NCBI RefSeq assembly: GCF_028583425.1
Contig: NC_072801.1
Location: forward strand, 58,791,766-58,855,765
Source: Eublepharis macularius
Lineage: Eukaryota; Chordata; Lepidosauria; Squamata; Eublepharidae
Reading direction: 5' to 3'
Length of the DNA stretch: 64,000 nt
Positions 56,141 through 64,000 of this stretch are shown here, piece by piece. Every line of letters begins with the position of its first letter. Position 1 is the first letter of the stretch. The position numbers and the translations under genes were made by a program. The notes beneath the pieces were generated by a model. That model did not search any database. It was given only the letters and a program-made list of their open reading frames with translations, and was not told the origin of the DNA.

Positions 56141-56586
56141 GGGGCAACCTGGACAATTGCACAGGGCCCTGCACTAGAAGGGACCCGTAATGACTGGTGG
56201 GGGTGATAGACAATGCTTGTTTAAAATAGACTAAAGTCAAAATGCAAACCTGAGTGCATTTTTGAAGGAACATGCATTGTGAAAATTGGATGTTTTCTTT
56301 CTTCTGCAGAGTGGGTTGGGTGGGGAAAAAGGGGAGGGTCATCTTTTTGCCCCGGGCCCTAGAATCAGTACAACTGCCCCTAGTTGCCAGGAGGCAAGAC
56401 CTTAACAGAAGTTACCTTTATCCTTGCTGGAACAACCCTTGATAGAAAAAGCAATAAAATATGCTTTATATACTAATCAAATAACACTGGGTGAAGAATA
56501 GTAAAGAGTCCAGTAGCACCTTTAAGACTAACCAACTTATTTGTAGCATAAGCTTTTGAGAACCACAGCTCTCTTTGTCAGATGCA

Positions 56587-57610
56587 CTGGTGGCACCAGG
56601 GTTTCTGGTGCCTGCGGCAACCCCCTGTGCGTGTGCGCGCCATGGACTGCGTGATGATGTCATCACACGATAACGTCATCACGCAGCGCAAGCCGGTGGC
56701 ATTCGCTGGCGGATCAGTGCCGGATCCAGGCACGCGGACGCCCAGGACAAACCTTGACGTCATCACGCAGGGCGGCAGCCATGCGTGGCAAGCCGGCCGC
56801 TCCAGCGCCTGGTGAGCCATGGAACTGGCGGCAGCGCGTGCGTGTGCTGGGGTGGCTGCCTGGCTTGCCACGTGTGCAGGACCTTCCAGCCCTGTGCTCA
56901 GCCACCCTGCGCGGCAAGCCAGCTGCCCCAGCGCACGCTCTCACTGCCAACAGCTCCGCGGCTCACCAGGTGCTGGGGTGGCCGGCTTGCCACGCGGCCA
57001 GCTGAGCGCAGGGCTAGGAGGCCCTCCGCGCAGTTAGCGTGCCCCACTGCCCTGTGCCGCCCGTGTGGCAAGCCGGCCGCCCCAGCACACGGTGAGCCGT
57101 GGAGCTGGTGGCGGCGAGGGCGTGCTCTGGGACAGCTGGCTTGCCGCGCTGGTGGCTGAGCGCAGGGCTGGGAGGTCCTGCGCACGCGGCAAGCCAGCCA
57201 GCCGCCCCATCGGCGGGGCTGGCGAGGGTCTCCCAACCTTGCGCTCAGCCTTCCGGGCAGCTGGCAGCCGCACCCGGCGCCCCCTCTTTGGCGGCGCTGG
57301 GGGCAGGCTACCCCCCTGCCCCCCTTGATCCGGCCCTGTGGCGGATGGCTGGAGTGGTGGGCAGAGGCTGCTCTGCGCTCCGCACGCTGCCCCAGCAGTG
57401 GCTCGTGGCTGCTGCGCCCAGCTGGGGGCGTGTGGTGGCGGTGGCAGCAGTGGCATGGGGCTGGCTGGCTGGCTGCAGCAGCTGCGGGCCAGCCATGCCA
57501 GCTCCGTGGCGCGCGCCTCCACCCCCGACACCCCCCTCTAGCGCCTCTCCGTTGCCCTCGCGCCCTGAGGCCACCGCCTACCTGGCCTCAATGGGTGCGC
57601 TGGCCCTGGT
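56587..57610. mobile_element. GC-rich DNA element inside the Penelope-like pair
   Basis: Bounded by cagatgca at 56579-56586 and 57611-57618. Ends CTGGTGGCACCAGGG and GCGCTGGCCCTGGT share ACCAGGG inverted. The duplication could partly be Penelope sequence, so borders are approximate. It contains the inner element 56715-57338. Confidence 0.5.
56715..57338. mobile_element. hAT-type element, innermost insertion
   Basis: Ends CAGTGCCGGATCC and GATCCGGCCCTG, with a perfect 8-bp duplication tggcggat at 56707-56714 and 57339-57346. Related by its ends to 46983-47383. Interior holds tandem-like GC blocks (GGCAAGCCGGCCGCCCCAGC repeated). Long frames here are not genes. Confidence 0.85.
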
Positions 57611-57729
57611 CAGATGCATGCATGCATCTTATCTACAAATTAGTTGGTTAGTCTTAAAGGTGCTACTGGACTCTTTACTATTATGCAACTACAGACTAAC
57701 ATGGCTAACTCCACTGGGTGAAGAGACTC

Positions 57730-60115
57730 AATCACTCACTTTGGGATTACAGAAACTAAAGAGGCATGCTGAACCAGGCACTAAACTTAAATACAACGCT
57801 AGTAGTATTCAAGGATACCAAAATTTTCTTTTTTTTCAGTGACATGACTACCAACCTTAGAGAAACTGGCATTTCCCCTGATTAACTGACTCAGGGGAAT
57901 TCTCCTTTTACCTTCTATGTCACATGCCAATACCTCAAATCAGATTGCTACCTTTTAAGAAGGAATGCAGCTTTTTCAAGAACTGGATGCTTCACACACT
58001 GGACCAGATGAAAAGAACCATTCATCAACGTGGGAGTGAGATGAGGAAAGGTGGCCCTTCCATCTCATAACCACTAGACCTTTCCCATGCAATCTGCACT
58101 TGATATAAAGATCAGCGTAAAGCTTTGCCGTTGCCCTTGTTTATTATGTAATGCTGCCATCTTGTGACCCAGGTATGCTAGCCTTCCTACACCACTAAGA
58201 GTGGAGATACACATTGTAAATTACTTGGGGATGCAGGATTCTATGTGCGGTCCTCAATTCATGTGCAGGCTGTGTCTTGCTCGGCACATGTGCATGTCAC
58301 TTTCACAGGAGCTCCCTGAAAGTGGGCAGAGCTCCTATTCAGCTCTGTTTTCACAGCAAGAACTCTCAGGGATGGACACTCTAGAGCAAGTACTTTAGGC
58401 TCCTCTCACTTGCCAATCTGTATTTCCTTAAGTTATGAGAAAGTGTCAAGATCTGCATTTCAATGAATGGATGTGGGAGGTGGGGGAAACTGGGAATCTG
58501 GCAGTTATAAGCAGCCTGGGGTACTTTTAGCAGTTGAGGAGGAACGGATATGAAACATGTGAATGTACTAATGCGGGGCAAACTGAAATGTGTCTGTGTG
58601 AGCGAGTGCATGGGAACGTGGAGGGGGGCCATGTGAAATGAGGTTCACTTGAGCGTCCCTAGGTGCATTGTAACATGTATTTCCACCCTAAGAGGAGACT
58701 TCTGCACGGATATCCCAGTAGAGTTCTCCAGGGATATTTTTGGTTCATCGTTCACTCTTATGAATATTGATATTCCATGGTTTTGCCGAACAATAAAAAC
58801 TACCCCTTATAAAGAATTAGCCGCAGCAAAGATCCTTTTCGAAGACAGTTTTGTTTAGCAGCAGATGGCAGTATCATAACAGATTTTGAAACATGTAAAT
58901 GAGAGAGAAGAACAGAAAATGAAAGAGCAGCAATTTAAAACAAAATGGCAAAAGACCAGCTGTGGGGGTGGAGAGTAAATTACCAAATGCCCAAAGAAAA
59001 ACACTATTAATAACATGGGTAATTAACAATACCGTGATGTAGGGAGTACTGTACTGCCCCGGGCTCTTTGAAATGTAAAGGTGTGGTTCTTCGCAAGCTG
59101 ATTTTACTTGCAGATTTAGCTGAGACAAGACTCTTCGACTCCTCGTTAAAAAGAATCTCAGAAAGAAGATTAACAACTGGATCTTTACAGATCTTTTGAC
59201 TGCTCTGGACCAAAGAAGGACAAAAACAATAAAAGACTGTAACTGCTTAGACTAGATAAAAGCAGGGTGACTGCCACCTAGAAACAATTTAAGCATCATA
59301 TATGAGAGACATGACCCAACGGCAGGGACCCAATCCAAGATGGAGAGTCTACACTCTCTGTTCTGGAGCTTGCATTAATTACACCTCAGTTTTCTATTAT
59401 CTACAAAGACATTTATAACCCCACCTTTCATCCAAGCGGATCACCAGACTTGCTTACAGCAGATATTAAGGCATGATATGATGTAAGACAATTTTTTTTT
59501 AAAAACCAAACCGAAGCCCAGAGATCAGTCAGCAGATAAAACAGAAACCAACTTGCTGCATCGCATATCAAACGCCCTGCTCTGAAACCAAATAGCATTA
59601 AGCTTGCGGCAGGGAACTGAGAGTGAAGATGGCAAGATGGAGTTCCGTAGGCTGGGAGCTTACAGTTCTGGGGCTGCTGCAGAGAAGGCCCTGATATTTG
59701 TACCCGTCTGACAGATTTCAGGTGGTAAGGAAAGTGTTACAGAACTTCCTTCTGCCGAGCCAATGAGTTCAGATCTCTGAGTACAAAGAAACTCTCAAGG
59801 CAAGGCAATTGGCAAAGAACAAGGTTTATTAGGATGACCACCTAATGCAAACTAGTCAGGCTAGAGTGCATCAGGCCATTTCAGCTTCAGCTTTTTTGCA
59901 GTACCATAGGATCATGAGCATCACTAGTTTACATGTCACAGTGTCATGAGTCTGAGGTCACTAAACGATTTCAGGTCTAACAACGCTACAGAGGCAAGTT
60001 GCATAATATGTATCACCATTGGTCAAGCTAATGTGTAGGCAGCTTAGATAAGAAATACCGGTAGGGCTAGGCACATCCAGGGATGGACGTCCCTTCTAAG
60101 AACAGCCTATCTGGT
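57730..60115. other. Nothing recognised
   Basis: No exon-like block or confident repeat; AT-rich with an A/T run at 59491-59502. Confidence 0.4.
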
Positions 60116-60122
60116 ATTGTAC

Positions 60123-60204
60123 TGAGTCCAATAGCACCTTTAAGACTAACCAACTTTATTGTAGCGTAAGCTTTCGAGAACTCCTCTGGATCTATGCTAT
60201 TGTA
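60123..60204 (-). mobile_element. Short Penelope-like insertion
   Basis: AGTCCAATAGCACCTTTAAG to GTAAGCTTTCGAGAACTCCT with an internal deletion. Flanked by tattgtactg on each side (about 60114 and 60201). Confidence 0.65.
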
Positions 60205-60209
60205 CTGGT

Positions 60210-61355
60210 TATGACACACTAAACAGAAGAAAAGCTTGGTCAGCAGAGGCACATAACAAAAGGGTCAGAGCAGGAGCAGTGAGTTTCCACTGGGTTTATC
60301 ACAGAGGCAATATTAAATATCATAAAGGGGATATTTAATATTCCCTAACAGGAACCCTCTGAAGGCAGCTGCAGAGCAGCAAGTGGGCCAGCACAGGGTC
60401 TGCATGTACCCATTTTCACGTTGCTTGCCGCTGTTGCTTCCACCCCCTGCCCCAGGCATTCCCCCCTTTGCTCCAACATGCATGAGTGAAAGTACAGCAC
60501 AACACCAACCATGATGCCTCCCCCTGCAGCCTGTAACCGCCCCCCTTTCCCTTCACTTTCTCAGCCCAGCTGCACTTCAAGTCTTATTGACTTCCTGCTC
60601 TCTGTAGAGGAGAAAAATTCTCACGTGGAAGCAGTCCTACAGTCCAGTTCTATGCAGAATTAATCCATTTTAAGCCTGCTGAAATCAGTGCGTTGATGAG
60701 CTTTGCCTTCTTCTAGCATCCCCCTTGCTGGGAGCCAAATCGCTGCTTCCAGGTAGGCAGAAGAGCTACAGGGAGCTACAGAATACCTTTCACGAAGACG
60801 TTGTTATTAGTTCCCTTGTTGCTGCCCCAGCGTCTGCATTCCCCTCGCTTGGCAAAAGGTCCATGCCTTCCCTAGCTCCATCTTACCTGACTCCTTGTGC
60901 GGGAAAGGTTTTGAGCTTTGTAGCACACTTGCCTCTGCTCACTGAACTACAAAAGCATGAGAATGCAGTGGCCTGAACTGGCCATGTTTCCTTCCCTTTG
61001 CATGCATCTGACAAATGGGAACTTGGCTGCGGGCAGGGGCTTGAACACATCTCTCTAGGGCTCCTCGATGCCCTGGTGCTCCTTCTGGAGGGAGGCCGCT
61101 GTGTTCCTTTTGTTCACTCCTTTGCTTTAGTTTACAAATGGGTGGCAGCCGCCTGGCATCAGGAGACCACAACCGTTCAGCAGCATCCCTGTCTGCCAGT
61201 CATAGAAACTTTGGCACCAAACTGCTCAGGGATTGGTGGGAATCAGTGGGGTTATTATGGACTACAATACCCTTGTGATGCTCCCCATGTTTTAGTGTTT
61301 CTGGCACTTATTTCCTTTCTGCAAAGGGGCATAGGATATTGACTAGCAACGGTGG
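60210..61355. other. Nothing recognised
   Basis: Moderately GC-rich; open frames at 60725-60976 and 60998-61342 show no recognisable domain. Confidence 0.4.
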
Positions 61356-61362
61356 TACCTAG

Positions 61363-61785
61363 GGTTGCCCGATGAGGTCCGGACTAATACTGGATCCCGG
61401 GGAGAGACAGCAGGGGGCTGACTTTTTAAACTTCATAATGCGCATGCTCCTGAGATAGCATGACGATGTAATGGTGGGAAATAATGTCGTCGTGCTGACC
61501 CCCCACTTCCAGTTGCCACTCCTGGGCGGCACAGTACAATCGCAGGAGGCGGGCTGGGTGCCCAGGCTGACAGGCCACTTCCACAGCCCGGCAGTGTTGC
61601 TGTGCAGCTGCAGGAGGCCAACCAGGTGCCCGGAATGGCATATCCACAGCTTGCAGGAGGCTGGGCAACCAATGAGGGAGGAGCTGGACGATGTGTCCAG
61701 TATTTGGGGGACATTTTCCCCAGACAATCCCCCCAAATACAGAACTGTCCAGGTGAAAACTGGACACCTGGCAACTATTGTGGCG
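61363..61785. mobile_element. hAT-like element (TAGGGTTGCC end), tentative
   Basis: Left end CCTAGGGTTGCCCGATGAGG; right end GTGAAAACTGGACACCTGGC then AACTA. GC-rich interior with chance open frames. Confidence 0.45.
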
Positions 61786-61849
61786 CCATGCCAGTGTCAG
61801 ATACAACTTGAGTGCCCATTGGATTAAACAGTGCTATTTCAAGGTAAGG

Positions 61850-62165
61850 TAAAGGTAGGTAAAGGTAAAGGTAGTCCCCCTGTGCAAGCACCGAGTCATT
61901 ACTGACCCATGGGGGGATGTCGCATCACAATGTTTTCTTGGCAGACTTTTTGTTATGGGGTGGTTTGCCATTGCCTTCCCCAGTCATCTACATTTTACCC
62001 CTAGGAAACTGGGTCCTCATTTTACTGACCTTGGAAGGATGGAAGGCTGAGTCAACCTTGAGCCGGCTACCTGAACCTGGCTTCTGCCAGGATCGAACTC
62101 AGGTTGTGAGCAGAACTTGGGCTGCAGTACTGCAGCTTACCACTCTGCACCACCAAGGCATATTT
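61850..62165 (-). mobile_element. tRNA-derived SINE with GGCAATGGCAAACCACCCC body, reverse
   Basis: Starts with a GGTAAAGGTAAAGGTA simple tail, then GGGGTGGTTTGCCATTGCC, CCAGGATCGAACTCAGG and TGCAGCTTACCACTCTGC. Partner of 9258-9550. Confidence 0.85.
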
Positions 62166-62284
62166 GTTAGGCAAAACAAAAGAAATATGGCCTGGACTGA
62201 AATGAAAGGACTAGAACAGAAAGCTTTATTATTGTCTTTCTCCTTGTCTGTTTTGATCAACAGACAGTCTACGACAAGAGAGGA

Positions 62285-62490
62285 GGAGCTGTGGCTCTAC
62301 AGTATAGTGTCTGTTTGGCACGCAGAAGGTTCCAGTTTCAAAACCTGGCATCTCCAGTCAAGTGGGTAAGGTAGCTGATGATATGAAAGGCTCCATTTGA
62401 GAGAGACCCTCGGAGATGCTTCCACACCATAGCAGACAGTACTGACCTCAAGAGACCAATAGTCGGATTCAATAAAAGCAGCTTCTTGTG
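62285..62490 (+). mobile_element. tRNA-derived SINE (CTCAGTGGTAGAGCA type)
   Basis: GAGCTGTGGCTCTACAGTAT, TTTGGCACGCAGAAGGTTCC, TTTCAAAACCTGGCATCTCC, then a long body to about 62490. Confidence 0.7.
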
Positions 62491-63329
62491 TTTGTGTGTA
62501 AGAAAACTCCACTCTGCCCCAACCTGAATTCAAGACAGCACCGAATACATCAGCAGCTCTATTTGGCAATTCTGTTTGGTGGTCTGAGAATATAAGCATT
62601 GGTTTTGGAGTACCAGCAAGGTAATAATCTCTCCCTCTCTGCAACTCTAGATTTAAAGAGGATCTAAGAAGATTTGTGTATCTTATTTTTGAACCATGGT
62701 GGTTTCATGGACCCATGGGTCTATAGACACCACTCTGTAATTTGATTTTTGTTTCAGGAGGGACCTCTGGTCTCCTTTCGGACTATCTGGTTAATATCAG
62801 TTCACCGTAGTATTTGTGATGGAAAAGACTTAATATGATCTACAGTTTCCCAAAATGAATCAGCCAAAATGGGTGGTTGCTGGCAAAGCAACCGAGGTCG
62901 CAAATCAAACTGTTTGTTAACCTGTTTATAGCAACAATTATGCAAATGACGCAAGTTCTGAACATGCAGCCCAATCCTATGCATGTTTACTCAGCAGGAA
63001 GTCTCACAGAGTTCAAGGGATTTACTCCAGGAATTAATCCAAGGGATAGCAAAGGGTAATGAGTTCTCTCCCAAATATGTTCCACTTCTCTTTTGGTATC
63101 ACATTTTCCAGTCAAAGTATCTTAAAATCCTACAGCCTGGATGAACTATTTATTTCTATAAAAGTTGTATTAAGCATGTATGGCAAATCCATTGCTCCTC
63201 TAATAGTGGTCTTTGCCACCCCTTTCTACTTCCAAACTAGTTTTTCTGGTACCAAGCCAACACTTGGAAATGTATGTGCCAAAAACGCAGCAATATAATG
63301 CTTTATTTACCTGATCACAGTGGGAGTCA

Positions 63330-63765
63330 TTTCTAAGCAGGGGTCATTTTGAGGGGGAACACGCAGGAACGCAGTTCCAGCAGTTCCCCAAAGAGGTCAC
63401 ATGTCAGGTAGCCCTTCCCACCTGACTCTCCGCCATTTTGGTCCCATTTCAGCCTGGATTTGGGCCGAAACAGCCTGGATTGGGCCTCTGACGGGTGGTG
63501 GATCACTCTCCCACTCAGCAGCGGCCCGATCCTGACCATTTTGGGCCCCTTTTTGGCCATTTTCAGCCCCTTTTTGCCATTTTGGGCCCAATTTCAGCCC
63601 TGAATGGCCAAGATTGGGTCCAAAACAGCCAGGATAGCTGATGTCAGGGGGTGTGGCATATGCAAATCAGTTATGCTAATGACACACTTCTGGTGATGTC
63701 AAGGGGCTTGACATATGCTAATGAGTTGTGCTAATATGTTCCTCCAGCTCTTTTTCTATGAAATG
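63330..63765. mobile_element. DNA transposon-like repeat
   Basis: Left GGGGGAACACGCAGGAACGC and right GTTCCTCCAGCTCTTTTTCT resemble imperfect inverted ends. The interior has repeated CCATTTTGGGCCC-type blocks and two TATGCTAATGA-type blocks. Confidence 0.5.
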
Positions 63766-64000
63766 TTTTTAAGTAAACTTGAAGGGAGCTGGGATGTTAA
63801 TTAATTCACTGGATTTATAAGCTCTCCCCATTTCCTATGAAAAGGGGAAGAAAGTTCCCATCTTACAGGCAGAGAAAAAAATAAGAGTATAGCTTAGAGA
63901 GATACTCTGGTAAGGTACAGAGATTATAGCCTAAGCTATTGGGTACGTCTGCTGATGGAGATAGGTTCTTACTGGGTACTTGTCATTGCTAAAGATGTCA

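Larger units (their letters stand above)
56498..57711. mobile_element. Penelope-like inverted insertion carrying nested elements
   Basis: Outer flanks are the 13-bp duplication cactgggtgaaga at 56485-56497 and 57712-57724. The left end is a minus copy with a 40-nt hammerhead-like segment (56546-56585, altered core); the right end is a plus copy (TTAGTCTTAAAGGTGCTACT to CATGGCTAACTC). Between them lies a GC-rich insertion. Confidence 0.8.

Noticed and set aside
57099-57842. 247-aa open frame and several others in the GC-rich block 56.6-57.6 kb
   Set aside because: They lie inside nested transposable elements, occur in many frames at once, and consist of low-complexity Ala/Pro/Arg sequence.
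1-64000. CRISPR arrays, bacterial operons, and LTR or capsid-bearing elements
   Set aside because: No regularly spaced direct repeats with spacers; the DNA is clearly vertebrate. No gag, pol or env block or paired LTRs were recognised by eye.

Overview
The window looks like nuclear DNA of a squamate reptile, probably a lizard. It has spliced vertebrate genes with introns of 0.1-4 kb, CpG-island promoters, tRNA-derived and 5S-rRNA-derived SINEs, L1 and CR1 remnants, hAT-type MITEs and many short Penelope-like insertions. No exact species is claimed.

Three protein-coding genes can be read exon by exon, all on the minus strand. From right to left they are SLC6A16 (41339 to 30962, 11 coding exons, 660 aa), BAX (21294 to 13710, six coding exons, 202 aa) and a diverged BAX paralogue (7266 to 632, five exons visible; the membrane-anchor exon is not found and probably lies beyond the left edge). 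BAX and SLC6A16 both lie in human 19q13.33, so the block fits conserved synteny. BAX and its neighbour have the same intron phases (1, 2, 2, 0, 0) and each starts in its own CpG island, as expected of an old tandem duplication. The paralogue keeps BH1 and BH2 but lacks the Gly-Asp core of BH3. SLC6A16 keeps the canonical sodium-binding TM1 motif.

Layout: 1-7.7 kb BAX-like gene and CpG island; 7.7-13.7 kb intergenic DNA and probable BAX 3' UTR; 13.7-21.5 kb BAX; 21.5-30.9 kb repeats plus a CpG promoter at 24.8-25.25 kb with no identified gene; 30.9-41.4 kb SLC6A16; 41.4-64 kb mainly repeats, with a second unassigned CpG island at 52.0-52.56 kb.

The most unusual signal is a repeated 40-nt motif in the Penelope-like insertions. 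It has a hammerhead-ribozyme-like core (CUGANGA...GAAA) with two short stems that co-vary between two subfamilies. Some copies lie in sense orientation in introns of BAX and BAX-like. Other notable structures are a near-perfect 212-bp CpG-rich palindrome with CAG target duplications, a nested insertion at 56.5-57.7 kb with target duplications at the levels, and SINEs split by hAT elements.
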